A DNA stretch of 50,064 bases from Gammaproteobacteria bacterium. Lineage in GTDB: Bacteria > Pseudomonadota > Gammaproteobacteria > Coxiellales > Coxiellaceae. The notes beneath the pieces were generated by a model. The model was given only the letters and a program-made list of their open reading frames with translations. It was not told the origin of the DNA and made no database searches. The number at the start of each line of letters is the position of its first letter. Within the stretch, counting starts at the first letter, position 1. The DNA lies in contig JAPLRF010000032.1 in the NCBI GenBank assembly GCA_026399315.1, positions 1-50,064 of the forward strand, read 5' to 3'. Made by a program: the position numbers and the translations under genes. This document shows positions 1 to 8,471 of this stretch, in pieces.

Positions 1-315
1 AATAAAACACGCGATTACGCGCCGTATCAAAAATTAATGGATGTGATTTATAATGCCTTAAATCCAGCATTACAAACACCGTATGCGCCACCACCCAAAC
101 CGCATCATGAAAGTTTTTGGGATGAATTAATCATTGGATTGCTTGCAATTGTGGTGATGGTCATTGCAACGCCCGCCATTGATTTATTGCCTGTACAGTT
201 GATAAGAAGACATGTATCCAGTAATTTTTTATCGGTCATTTGTGGTGATTCAATATCAAGGTCGCATAAAGAATCATTTTCATTAAATGACAAACGGTTT
301 AATGGAGTTATTTAA
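1..315 (+). CDS. C-terminal fragment of a membrane-anchored protein (5' end outside window)
   Basis: The frame is open from the first base to a stop at 313-315, so this is the tail of a gene beginning upstream. About 105 residues are visible: a proline-rich linker (YAPPPKP), then one clear hydrophobic segment (about residues 45-62 of the visible part, IIGLLAIVVMVIATPAI), then a polar tail. The first Met in the window, at 37, lies inside the continuous frame and is probably not the start. The family is not recognised. A single-pass inner-membrane protein is the most that can be said. Confidence 0.5.
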   Translation, partial: NKTRDYAPYQKLMDVIYNALNPALQTPYAPPPKPHHESFWDELIIGLLAIVVMVIATPAIDLLPVQLIRRHVSSNFLSVICGDSISRSHKESFSLNDKRFNGVI

Positions 316-404
316 GATTAACGGAGTTTTAAAACTGGAGATTTCTCGAATAGCTTTTCGAAACCAAGGATGGGTTTTTTAAATTCAAATAACTTGGAGT
401 AAAA

Positions 405-962
405 ATGAAAAAAAATATTTTGTTGGGTGTTTTGTTGGCAAGCACTGTTTTATTGGGTGGATGTGCACATAAAATTTCGAGTTACTCTCCCTCTTTTTCA
501 AACATGACAGCACTGCATGGTATGTCTGGGAATGCTAAAAAAATTAATTTGGGTGAATTTACGGATCCTAAAAACACGCAATCATAGGGATGTCGCTTGG
601 AAGGTTCAGAAGAATTGCCGCACAACGCTACCTATGTTTCATATTTAAAAAATGCTTTAAAATCCGAGTTGAATCAATCTGGCATCTATAATTCAAATTC
701 AAAAATAAAGTTGGATGCTATTTTGGATCAGGTTACGTCAGATTCAATGATTGGCAGCAGTGCGCACTGGACAATTAAAATGACGTTTAATGATCATATT
801 CAAAAACCTTATACTGTATCGAGCACGTATCATTATTCAGCGGATTATGTGGCGGATATTGCGTGCACGCAAGCAGCGCAGGCTTTTGTTCCAGCAACGC
901 AAGCATTTTTGAAAATGCTATATGGTAATGAAAACTTTAAAAAGACTTTGAAAGGAAAGTAA
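405..962 (+). pseudogene. Lipoprotein gene interrupted by one in-frame TAG
   Basis: An ATG at 405 preceded by cttggag opens a lipoprotein: a signal peptide ending in the lipobox LLGGC, so Cys20 would be acylated. The frame stops at TAG 585-587, and the same frame then continues without a shift to 962. The downstream part has the features of the rest of one secreted protein (a Cys-Arg pair, an amphipathic N-terminal region, a WTIKMTF strand and a conserved-looking ACTQAAQAF segment). No frameshift is needed; one base change restores a 185-residue protein. TTG 597 could start the second part but has no good ribosome site. Function is unknown; the layout resembles small envelope lipoproteins of Legionella-like bacteria. 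Alternatives are stop readthrough, a sequencing error, or a real recent nonsense mutation. Confidence 0.7.
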
Positions 963-986
963 TTTTGTATAAATAAACTCGAGTTT

Positions 987-1043
987 TAACTGTTCGGCAT
1001 TTTTAAATAAATTTTCGTTTTATTATTACATGCTGAACAGTTA
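987..1043. terminator. Inverted repeat between convergent genes, possible bidirectional terminator
   Basis: The arms taactgttcggcat (987-1000) and atgctgaacagtta (1030-1043) pair with one mismatch around a 29-base AT-rich loop. They lie between the end of the lipoprotein gene and the end of the oppositely oriented next gene. T-rich sequence lies on both flanks, which fits a shared terminator, although the loop is long for that role. Confidence 0.45.
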
Positions 1044-1047
1044 TGTT

Positions 1048-1479
1048 TTATTTCAAATGATTCCCGGCTTGTATTTGTGCTTTCATAAAAACAGTGTGAA
1101 ATACCGTGTCATTATCGATAGTAATATAAGCGTTCTTTGTATTGAAAAAATGCGCATGTAATGTTTTATTATTATCCCAATGCTGCCATGTTATTTCTAA
1201 AGTACCGTTATTTTTTATGATATAGGTTCCTTGATCGGATTGCGGTTCGTTTTCTGGCTTGCTTTCCATTCTCCCGAAAATATTCCCTTTTTTATCCAGG
1301 AAAACAGAAATGATATTTTGAATCATTTTTCCATCAAGGCTCGCGGTAGGAATAGTTGTTGCTGTGTTGTTAACAAAAGCCTTAATAACTTGTGCTTTTT
1401 TCATTGAATGTAATGTTAGGCCAAAAGAAACTGTGCTGAGGGTTGTTAGCGTTACTAATAACGCAGCTGTTTTTTTCAT
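1048..1479 (-). CDS. Small exported protein of unknown function
   Basis: The protein has 143 residues and a classical Sec signal peptide (MKKTAALLVTLTTLSTVSFG). The rest is soluble, with alternating hydrophobic and polar residues suggesting a beta-rich fold, and it has no Cys pair or known motif. A longer frame opens at 1548, but the ATG at 1477-1479 is preceded by ggagag at good distance and leads straight into the signal peptide, so I chose it. It is divergent from msrBA and probably periplasmic. The family is not recognised. Confidence 0.6.
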   Translation of the reverse strand: MKKTAALLVTLTTLSTVSFGLTLHSMKKAQVIKAFVNNTATTIPTASLDGKMIQNIISVFLDKKGNIFGRMESKPENEPQSDQGTYIIKNNGTLEITWQHWDNNKTLHAHFFNTKNAYITIDNDTVFHTVFMKAQIQAGNHLK

Positions 1480-1624
1480 TGATACTCTCCATGTTATTTT
1501 TCTGATCATTATACCTGTCATTAATAAAACAGTGTACTTGCTAAACACTTTTTATTCAAACGTGCTAATAATATCAATATATGTCATATTTATTCATACT
1601 TACACTAACAAGTTGATGCCTGCC

Positions 1625-2485
1625 ATGAACAAATACAAATACGATGCACTCACACCCAATGCAATAAATATATTGAAAAACAAACAGACGGAAAAACCTT
1701 TTTCAGGAAAATATAATGAAGCTGTGAAACAGGGCACTTATTTGTGTCGTGGTTGTGGCATTCCATTATTTCGAGCTGACAATCAATTTCATTCTGCTTG
1801 TGGGTGGCCAAGCTTTGATGCGAGCCTCGACAATCACGTAAAACAAGTTCCTGATGCTGATGGAAAACGCGTTGAAATTATTTGTGGACAATGCTCAGGA
1901 CATTTAGGGCATGTTTTTACGGGTGAAAATTTCACTGTAAAAAATACACGGCATTGTGTCAATGCGCTTTCTATTGAATTTATGCTTGATTCAAAAGTAT
2001 TAGCTACAGAAGAGGCTATTGTTGCTGGCGGCTGTTTTTGGGGTGTGCAATATTTATTTCAACAATTACCCGGTGTTTTATTAACAGAAGTGGGTTACAC
2101 CGATGGCACAACTGCCAATCCTACTTATAATCAAGTATGCTCGCATCAAACAGGACATGTGGAAGCTATTCGCGTTATCTACGATTCAAAAAAAATATCA
2201 TATGAAAATGTGATTAAATATTTCATGGAAATTCATGATTTCACGCAAACAGATGGGCAAGGCCCCGATCTTGGTTCGCAATATTTAAGCAGAATTTATT
2301 ATTTTAATGAAGAGCAAAAATCAGTGGCGGAAAATATTATTCAACAATTGTCGACACAGGCATTTTCTGTTGCTACAAAAATAAACCCCGTTGCGGTTTT
2401 TTGGCCTGCAAAAGATGACCATCAGCATTATTACGAAAAAACAAAACAAGCGCCTTATTGTCATCGTAGGGTAAAGCGATTTTAA
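1625..2485 (+). CDS. msrBA: Bifunctional methionine sulfoxide reductase MsrB-MsrA
   Basis: Repairs oxidised methionine: MsrB reduces the R-sulfoxide and MsrA the S-sulfoxide, both recycled by thioredoxin. Residues about 5-120 are MsrB: zinc cysteines C41/C44 (CRGC) and C87/C90 (CGQC), and catalytic C111 in RHCVN. Residues about 128-286 are MsrA with GCFWG (catalytic C137) and the conserved GHVEAI and DFTQTDGQGPDLG stretches. The order is MsrB first, the reverse of the Neisseria PilB layout. The frame is open upstream to 1364 but that part overlaps the divergent gene and lacks family residues. The start is ATG 1625, or ATG 1616 three codons earlier. No signal peptide is present, so it is likely cytosolic. 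Confidence 0.93.
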   Translation: MNKYKYDALTPNAINILKNKQTEKPFSGKYNEAVKQGTYLCRGCGIPLFRADNQFHSACGWPSFDASLDNHVKQVPDADGKRVEIICGQCSGHLGHVFTGENFTVKNTRHCVNALSIEFMLDSKVLATEEAIVAGGCFWGVQYLFQQLPGVLLTEVGYTDGTTANPTYNQVCSHQTGHVEAIRVIYDSKKISYENVIKYFMEIHDFTQTDGQGPDLGSQYLSRIYYFNEEQKSVAENIIQQLSTQAFSVATKINPVAVFWPAKDDHQHYYEKTKQAPYCHRRVKRF

Positions 2486-2490
2486 TATTT

Positions 2491-2519
2491 TTGAAGATAG
2501 AGGTTAACATCGCTATTAT
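2491..2519 (+). promoter_or_regulatory. Predicted sigma-70 promoter of umuDC
   Basis: TTGAAG (2491-2496), a 17-base spacer and TATTAT (2514-2519) lie about 45 bases before umuD. No full CTGT-N8-ACAG LexA box is seen; only the half-site CTGT at 2538-2541 is present, so SOS control is not shown by sequence. Confidence 0.45.
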
Positions 2520-2565
2520 TCTATGCTATCTTGAATACTGTTACAAAATTCAAGAAGGATAAAGT

Positions 2566-3081
2566 ATGGTTCACGGCGGAAAGAGAAGCGGTGCAGGGCG
2601 ACCAAAAGGCTCTGGTCAATATCAAGATTCAACGCAGGTCATGCGTATTCCTAAAAACATGGTTGATCAAGTGCAATCTTATGTGCGAACCAAAGGTTAT
2701 CAATTGCCGTTATACAGCAATTCAGTGTCTGCTGGCTTTCCATCGCCGGCGGATGATCACATTGAGGCGCAGCTTGATTTGAATTCCCACTTGGTTAAAA
2801 ACCCAGCTAGCACATTCTTCGTGCGCGTATCAGGTGAATCAATGAAAGACGTTGGTATATTTCCAAATGATATTTTAATTGTTGATCGCAGCATTAATGC
2901 TGTCGATGGGAAAATTGTGATTGCCGTTGTCGATGGTGAACTGACCGTGAAAAGGTTAAAAATAGAAAAGGGCGCCTTGTTTTTAATGCCCGAAAATAAA
3001 GATTTCAACCCGATTATAGTTAAGGAGTTGCAAGACTTTTCTATTTGGGGGGTGGTGACGAATGTTATCCATGCGCTCTAA
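2566..3081 (+). CDS. umuD: UmuD-like S24 peptidase, DNA polymerase V accessory subunit
   Basis: LexA-fold protein that cleaves itself when bound to RecA filaments and then joins UmuC to form translesion DNA polymerase V. The 171 residues include a basic N-terminal segment (GGKRSGAGRPKGS), common in plasmid-type UmuD and absent from the E. coli protein. The predicted cleavage site is Ala56-Gly57 (SAGFPSPA); the catalytic pair is Ser92 (SGESM) and Lys129 (ELTVKRL). The start ATG follows aaggataaagt. It overlaps umuC by 20 bases, as in coupled umuDC operons. Confidence 0.93.
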   Translation: MVHGGKRSGAGRPKGSGQYQDSTQVMRIPKNMVDQVQSYVRTKGYQLPLYSNSVSAGFPSPADDHIEAQLDLNSHLVKNPASTFFVRVSGESMKDVGIFPNDILIVDRSINAVDGKIVIAVVDGELTVKRLKIEKGALFLMPENKDFNPIIVKELQDFSIWGVVTNVIHAL

Positions 3082-4342
3082 TCAAAAATGTTTTGCTTTG
3101 GTTGACTGCAATAATTTTTATGCATCCTGTGAACGCCTTTTTAATCCAAAATTAAATAATAAACCATTGATTGTATTGTCCAGTAATGATGGCTGTGTGA
3201 TTGCCCGTTCAAATGAAGCGAAAGCACTGGGTATTCAAATGTCACAGCCCTATTTTCAAATTGAAAAATTATGCCGTCAACATAATGTGCAGGCATTGTC
3301 TTCTAATTTCGCATTATATGGCGATATTTCTAATCGCGTGATGAAAACATTAAATCAGTTATGTCCAGACATGGAAATTTATTCTGTTGATGAAGCATTC
3401 TTGCGATTAGATCATATGGCGATTAATCCTGCTGAATACGCCATCAAAATAAAAGAAACGATTTTGCAGCATGTGGGTATTCCCGTTTCAGTTGGACTGG
3501 CGCCAAGTAAAACATTGGCTAAAGCGGCAACTTCTATCGCCAAAAAAAATCAACACATTTGCGTGTATGATTTAAGGTCGGAAAAAGTCCGTGATATTAT
3601 TTTGCAGCATTTTCCCGTGCGCGAAATATGGGGTGTTGGAAAACAATCTGCTGAAAAACTAAATCAATTAAAAATTCATACTGCATCACAATTGTGTGAT
3701 CAACCAGCTTTGTATTTAAGAAAAAAATTCAGTGTGATGATGACGCGCGTGGTGATGGAATTAAAAGGGACTTCCTGTATTGCGTTGGATGAAACACACA
3801 ACAAAAAAAATATTATTTGCTCGCGGTCTTTTTCAAAGCACGTGAATGCATTATCTGATTTGTCCGAAGCGATCAGTGCTTACGCTGCTAACGCCTGTAA
3901 AAAAGCAAGAGCCCAGAAAACAAAAGCACATGCTATTTGCGTTACTGTGTCAACGAGTCGATTTAGCAGTGCCAGAGAATTTTACAGTGCAAGTGATCAG
4001 CAAACCTTATTGATCCCCAGTAACGATACTTTTTTGATAACAAAAATTGCGAATGAGTTATTAAAAAAAATATTCAAACCAGGGTTCCATTATCAGAAGG
4101 CCGGTATTATTTTATTAAATTTAATGCCGGAAAATATTATTCAAAGTGATTTATTCGAACCTGAGAAAAATTCAGATAATCGAACGCTCATGTCGTTGTT
4201 GGATTGTGTTAATAAAAAATGGGGCTTGCAAACCTTGTTTTTGGCGGCTGAAGGCACTGAAAAATCATGGACAGTTAAATCTACTCGCCGCAGCCCGCGG
4301 TATACGACGAGCTGGAGCGAGTTGCTAAAAACAAACAGTTAA
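3062..4342 (+). CDS. umuC: UmuC-like Y-family DNA polymerase
   Basis: Catalytic subunit of error-prone DNA polymerase V, copying past lesions. The 426 residues match the family length. The Y-family metal site is visible as Asp15 (VDCNNFYASCE) and Asp110-Glu111 (YSVDEAFL). The helix-hairpin-helix region (IWGVGKQSAEKL) and the little-finger and C-terminal UmuC region (NKKWG, a SPRYTTSWSEL-type end) are intact. The start is ATG 3062, inside the end of umuD; ATG 3071 is an alternative. Its last 4 bases overlap the convergent phosphatase gene. Confidence 0.94.
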   Translation: MLSMRSNQKCFALVDCNNFYASCERLFNPKLNNKPLIVLSSNDGCVIARSNEAKALGIQMSQPYFQIEKLCRQHNVQALSSNFALYGDISNRVMKTLNQLCPDMEIYSVDEAFLRLDHMAINPAEYAIKIKETILQHVGIPVSVGLAPSKTLAKAATSIAKKNQHICVYDLRSEKVRDIILQHFPVREIWGVGKQSAEKLNQLKIHTASQLCDQPALYLRKKFSVMMTRVVMELKGTSCIALDETHNKKNIICSRSFSKHVNALSDLSEAISAYAANACKKARAQKTKAHAICVTVSTSRFSSAREFYSASDQQTLLIPSNDTFLITKIANELLKKIFKPGFHYQKAGIILLNLMPENIIQSDLFEPEKNSDNRTLMSLLDCVNKKWGLQTLFLAAEGTEKSWTVKSTRRSPRYTTSWSELLKTNS

Positions 4343-6165
4343 CGCGGTCGTTGGCTGTGCGCAGGTGAGTGTGCAGTGGCATTCGGAATTGATGGCAATA
4401 AATCGCTTTCATGGCGTTCTGGTAGTGCCGGTGGTGTTGTTCGCCTCTCATGCGATGTGAATAGCCTGCTTCGATCATAATGATTTCCTGCCTTTGACCG
4501 CCCTGGTAGCGCAGGTAGCTCAATAATAACGGAAGCCTTTCGCTCCAAAACCAATCTACTGCTTGTTCCGGAATAAGAATGCTTCGCTAATGGATGGGGA
4601 GAATCATTTCTAATAAAAATGCGAGATTTTCCAGGGGTTGAAGTGGGTGGCTTGGGTGTCACGGCTTGTTCTTTCGCCGCAACTGCTGGTGTACTGGGTT
4701 CTGAATCTGAATCTGATTCGATAACGAATTCTGTCACAGAGCTTTTTTTCTTAACATTTTCTTTGTAATGCGCTTTTATTGCTTGAACGCCTAACGCCTC
4801 TCGTAAATCACATAACTCTTTTTCTGAATAACATTTTTTTTGAAAGGCGATCAGTACCAGTAAAGTGGGTAATGAGCCTGAAAACTGCGCTTCCGTTTCA
4901 ACGCAATAACGTGTTTGGCGTAATTCGTTGAGCGTATCGCTCATGATGCCAATCATTTTTTTGATTAATTTAATTGGGTTGTATTCACGCTTGTTGATAA
5001 GCGCGTCAATTAATTCTGCAATTTCAAATTGTAATTCTGTTTGGGAGCTAAGCGAGTCCAATACGCCAAATAACAATCGAATTTGTCCTGTGCGACCAAC
5101 GCCAGAATCACAATGCACTAATACAGTCTCTCTTTTGTATGCGTTATAAAGTTGGAGTAATTCTGCTAATTCAGTATCTGATGGATTTAATTGTTTTTGA
5201 TCAGCAACACCAAAATGTGAAAATTGACTTCTTTTGAAAATGGGGTTTTCCGCATCCAGCATATCGGCAATAGTAATGATATTATTTTTTTCATCAAATT
5301 GCGTTTGATATCTGTTGGCTGAAACTGCTTTATAATCCAGTCGATCGCCAGTAGGGCCTAACGCTAGAATATATTTCACATCTAAATCAAATAGCATTTT
5401 CAAAAATGATTGTAGTGCTTCATCATCTTGCGCTTCCCTGTGCAAGCCGCCTGATTTCTTAGGTGCGCGTGAGGCTAGCAATCCCGCTTTACTTTCTGCG
5501 AGGGTGAATTTATTTTTGCAAGCTTGAAAGTGCGCAAAACCTGAATTATAAGCATTATTTGCACTACTGGGGAATCGCTGACCGGCTTCTTCTGCATAAA
5601 TTTCAGGTAAATAGTGGTCGGAGGTAGCATTAATGTAATTGATAAAATTTTCAGCGTTGTGTTGAATTGTCAGTTTAGTGAAATGCTCATGAATATTTTT
5701 TTGCCACGGCGAATTATTTTTAGGGCCCTTAAGCAATATTGAATTAAAAAAAGGAATGATCTCCTCGTTTAGTTTTGATTCAAGGTGAGTCAATTGATTT
5801 TCCAGCGTCAATTTCCCTGTGGCGATTTCAATGGCCTTCTTTTCATCTATTCCATAGCTTTTACATAGGTCTGAAAATTCTGTCTTGGAGGTGTTAAATT
5901 TCTTTTCCTGCTCGTCTGTAATATCCTCTGCGTGCAGAAGCTCTTGTTCGAGATGACTGGTGCTATTAAATGATAGGGTGAGTAAATCAGCTTGCTCGGA
6001 TGACAATGAGCTACTGCCGGTAAACTTTCCAAGTTGACTTTCTAGGCGTTTTTTTTGCTGCATTAGTGATTTTAATGCGTTGACGTGACGGTAATCTTCG
6101 CCAAAGGGTAAGAGAGAAATTGCTTTTTTACACCATTCTTCGGTAATTTCTGTGAATGATCTCAT
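4339..6165 (-). CDS. Protein tyrosine phosphatase-like protein with proline-rich tail, candidate effector
   Basis: The 608 residues start at ATG 6163-6165, which follows agaggaaaac; a frame 12 codons longer lacks such a site. The N-terminal 250 residues are helical and not recognised. A tyrosine phosphatase signature follows: VLVHCDSGVGRTG with nucleophile Cys352 and the P-loop Arg, and upstream FGVADQ, where Asp322 stands where the WPD-loop general acid should be. This is the eukaryotic-type CX5R arrangement, with VAD in place of WPD. From about residue 470 the chain is low-complexity, acidic then basic, and ends with two PxxPxR motifs, PALPGR (551-556) and PALPER (579-584), which fit class II SH3 ligands. 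No signal peptide is present. The design fits a secreted host-directed effector (inference). It is transcribed toward umuC and separated from speB by a terminator. Confidence 0.7.
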   Translation of the reverse strand: MRSFTEITEEWCKKAISLLPFGEDYRHVNALKSLMQQKKRLESQLGKFTGSSSLSSEQADLLTLSFNSTSHLEQELLHAEDITDEQEKKFNTSKTEFSDLCKSYGIDEKKAIEIATGKLTLENQLTHLESKLNEEIIPFFNSILLKGPKNNSPWQKNIHEHFTKLTIQHNAENFINYINATSDHYLPEIYAEEAGQRFPSSANNAYNSGFAHFQACKNKFTLAESKAGLLASRAPKKSGGLHREAQDDEALQSFLKMLFDLDVKYILALGPTGDRLDYKAVSANRYQTQFDEKNNIITIADMLDAENPIFKRSQFSHFGVADQKQLNPSDTELAELLQLYNAYKRETVLVHCDSGVGRTGQIRLLFGVLDSLSSQTELQFEIAELIDALINKREYNPIKLIKKMIGIMSDTLNELRQTRYCVETEAQFSGSLPTLLVLIAFQKKCYSEKELCDLREALGVQAIKAHYKENVKKKSSVTEFVIESDSDSEPSTPAVAAKEQAVTPKPPTSTPGKSRIFIRNDSPHPLAKHSYSGTSSRLVLERKASVIIELPALPGRSKAGNHYDRSRLFTSHERRTTPPALPERHESDLLPSIPNATAHSPAHSQRPR

Positions 6166-6235
6166 GTTTTCCTCTCTTGGGGTGCGTGAAAAGATAAGCA
6201 TCTTACTAGAGTACTATTAAGAAATTATTAATTCA

Positions 6236-6268
6236 CGTAAAAACACGCCTTTTTAGAAAAAGGCGTGT
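6236..6268 (-). terminator. Rho-independent terminator of the polyamine operon
   Basis: The arms acacgccttttt (6243-6254) and aaaaaggcgtgt (6257-6268) form a perfect hairpin. On the minus strand it is followed by a run of five T. It lies just beyond the end of speB and insulates the phosphatase gene downstream. Confidence 0.8.
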
Positions 6269-6288
6269 TAGAAAGGCAGGAGAGAATT

Positions 6289-7185
6289 TTACTGTTTTTT
6301 AAGGAATGAAAAACTTAAAATTTTGTAGGCCAATTTTGCTGCTAAAAAATCACATGCATGTAAATTGGGTTTGGGCGCCAGTTCATTTACATCGGCGCCC
6401 ACTATAGTGCCAACTTTAGATGCGGCTTCGATTATATCAATTGTTTCTTGCCAAAATAGTCCGCCTGGCTCTGGTGTGCCGGTAGCAGACATCAAGCTGC
6501 CGTCTAAGCCGTCAATATCAAAAGTTAGATAAATTGGACGACCGCGAAGCGGTTTTAATATTTCTTCTAAATCCCAGCGCGCCTTGTCTTTTGCCCAGTG
6601 AATATGAATGCGGTGACGATTCGCTTCCATGAAAGGAATTTCTTCTGCGGAAATATTGCGAATACCCAGTGAAACCAGTTCGATATGCTCGTGATCCAAG
6701 CAGCGCCGCAATGCAGAAGCATGCGAGTAATGCACGCCATGATAGCCATCACGTAAATCCGCATGGGCATCAAAATGTAGCATGACCAAATTGGGGTATT
6801 TTTTTGCAAATGGGCGAATGGTTCCGGGGGTGATGGAATGTTCGCCACCAAAGGTCATGGGGAATTTTCCGTCATCCACCACTTGTTGCACGATCGCTTC
6901 TAATTGGGCAACAGCTTTTTCAATGTCTTTATTAATCTCTGGTTCGGGCAGGGTGACAATGCCAATTTGCTTGTAGGGCTCGCACCAAAAATGCTCATCG
7001 AATAATTCTACTTGATGTGAAGCGTCAATCATCGCTTGTGGACCTTTTGATGTGCCGCCGCCATAACTCACAGACGCTTCTAAACCAAAAGGAATAACCA
7101 CGACTTTTGCATGCTTATAATCAACAGCTTGTTCAGGTTCTAAACCTAAAAAGCCTTCTTCACAAGGTAGACATTTCATACGCAA
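6289..7185 (-). CDS. speB: Agmatinase-family ureohydrolase
   Basis: Two-manganese hydrolase of the arginase/agmatinase family; agmatinase makes putrescine and urea. The 298 residues carry the full metal set: His116 (GGEHS), Asp139/His141/Asp143 (HFDAHADLRD) and Asp223/Asp225 (TFDIDGLDGS), plus GTPEPGG near the active site. It begins 9 bases after the deoxyhypusine-synthase-like gene and must be co-transcribed with it. Agmatinase and a DHS-like enzyme side by side are known in several bacteria to make putrescine and then homospermidine. Substrate cannot be fixed from sequence; agmatine is the best guess. Confidence 0.88.
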   Translation of the reverse strand: MRMKCLPCEEGFLGLEPEQAVDYKHAKVVVIPFGLEASVSYGGGTSKGPQAMIDASHQVELFDEHFWCEPYKQIGIVTLPEPEINKDIEKAVAQLEAIVQQVVDDGKFPMTFGGEHSITPGTIRPFAKKYPNLVMLHFDAHADLRDGYHGVHYSHASALRRCLDHEHIELVSLGIRNISAEEIPFMEANRHRIHIHWAKDKARWDLEEILKPLRGRPIYLTFDIDGLDGSLMSATGTPEPGGLFWQETIDIIEAASKVGTIVGADVNELAPKPNLHACDFLAAKLAYKILSFSFLKKQ

Positions 7186-7194
7186 TTACTCACA

Positions 7195-8217
7195 TTATTT
7201 GAAAATTTTTGTAAATTCTTTCGCTTCGCGTGTTTTCCAATAGCCACGATGATAAGCATCGCTCGCTAATAAAGGCAGAACGGTTGTCGCTTCTGCATAA
7301 ACCATTTGTTCATCAGTCGTTTCTACCTTGCCCCATGAACACGCTTCTTTTAATGTTGAGCTTGAGCATGCGCCATCGCGAACATCGGCAACGGTGATTT
7401 GAATAGCGTATTTATGCATTTCCGCGCCAATGCCAATCATTTCAGCGCAAACCACAGTGTCTTGTGCGAAATTTTTAGGAACGCCGCCACCAATCATTAA
7501 TAAACCGGTTGTGCCTGCTTTGATTTTCACTTCTGTTAGTTCACGGAAATCTTTAATGGAATCGATCGCCATGTGCTTATCAGGATTTTGCACTTGATGC
7601 ATAACCAAGCCAAATCCAGCTGATGAATCAGTGAAGGCAGGGCAGAAGATAGGCACATTTTTTTCATAAGCCAATTGAACCAAAGAATCCTTCTTTTTTG
7701 CGCCGCCTTCAGCTAAAAATTTACCCATTTCACGGATAAATTCGCGTGAGCTATAAGCGCGTGGCTCTAAACTGTTGGCAATTTGCAATAATGTTTTGTC
7801 GCAATCTTGTAACGCTTCTTCGTCGATGTACGTATCGTAAATACGATCGATTGCCAATTCACGTAAAATATTGTCGTCAATGGGTTGTGATGATGCTTGA
7901 TAATGCTTGTGTCCCAATGCTTCAAAGAAATCCATGTCGACAATAGCAGCGCCTGTTGCAACAATTGCGTCAACCATGTTGTATTTCACTAAATCATGAT
8001 ACAGCTGCATGCAACCACCAGCTGAAGTAGAGCCTGCTATTGTTAAGATAATCGAGCAGGATTTGTCTTGTAACATGGCATTAAAAATACCAGTAGCGCG
8101 TGCAAGATCGCGAGAACTGAAGGACATTTTATCCATTGCGTCCACAATAGGGCGTGCATCGAAGGAAGTGATGTCGATGTGTTCGACGAGTTTGTTTAAA
8201 AGTTCAGACTTGTTCAT
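7195..8217 (-). CDS. speY: Deoxyhypusine synthase-like protein, probable homospermidine synthase
   Basis: The 340-residue protein belongs to the NAD-dependent deoxyhypusine synthase family. The catalytic Lys that forms the enzyme-butylimine intermediate is present as Lys297 in SWGKVETTD. NAD-site stretches (TIAGSTSAGG, VATGAAIVDMDFFEALG and LLMIGGGVPKNF) are all recognisable. Bacteria lack hypusinated eIF5A, and studied bacterial members transfer aminobutyl to putrescine to give homospermidine, which suits the adjacent speB. First gene of a two-gene operon. The symbol follows the cyanobacterial homospermidine enzyme and is provisional. Confidence 0.85.
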   Translation of the reverse strand: MNKSELLNKLVEHIDITSFDARPIVDAMDKMSFSSRDLARATGIFNAMLQDKSCSIILTIAGSTSAGGCMQLYHDLVKYNMVDAIVATGAAIVDMDFFEALGHKHYQASSQPIDDNILRELAIDRIYDTYIDEEALQDCDKTLLQIANSLEPRAYSSREFIREMGKFLAEGGAKKKDSLVQLAYEKNVPIFCPAFTDSSAGFGLVMHQVQNPDKHMAIDSIKDFRELTEVKIKAGTTGLLMIGGGVPKNFAQDTVVCAEMIGIGAEMHKYAIQITVADVRDGACSSSTLKEACSWGKVETTDEQMVYAEATTVLPLLASDAYHRGYWKTREAKEFTKIFK

Positions 8218-8471
8218 ATTGGCCTCTGTATTGTAATTGGTTTGTTGTGCGTTCTAGTTCCGGCTACCGCCGCCGCTTTTGTTCTGTTTAAATTTGCATC
8301 ACAGTTCTCTGAAAATGATCGCCAATATATAACGTAATCGACGAGGGTTCCAGTTTTTTTTCAGAATCCCGGGTGGTAGCGAGCAAACTACGGTATTGTG
8401 CTTTATTATTGGCGCGATATCATGGTCATCCTTTTGCAAAAATATGCTATTCTAACCGACAGGTAGTCATT

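Noticed and set aside
1364..1624. N-terminal extension of the MsrB-MsrA frame
   Set aside because: It lies over the 5' part and promoter of the divergent exported-protein gene and has no family-like residues; ATG 1625 gives the expected MsrB start.
2531..2560. LexA box before umuD
   Set aside because: Only one CTGT half-site is present; the partner half is not a match to ACAG.
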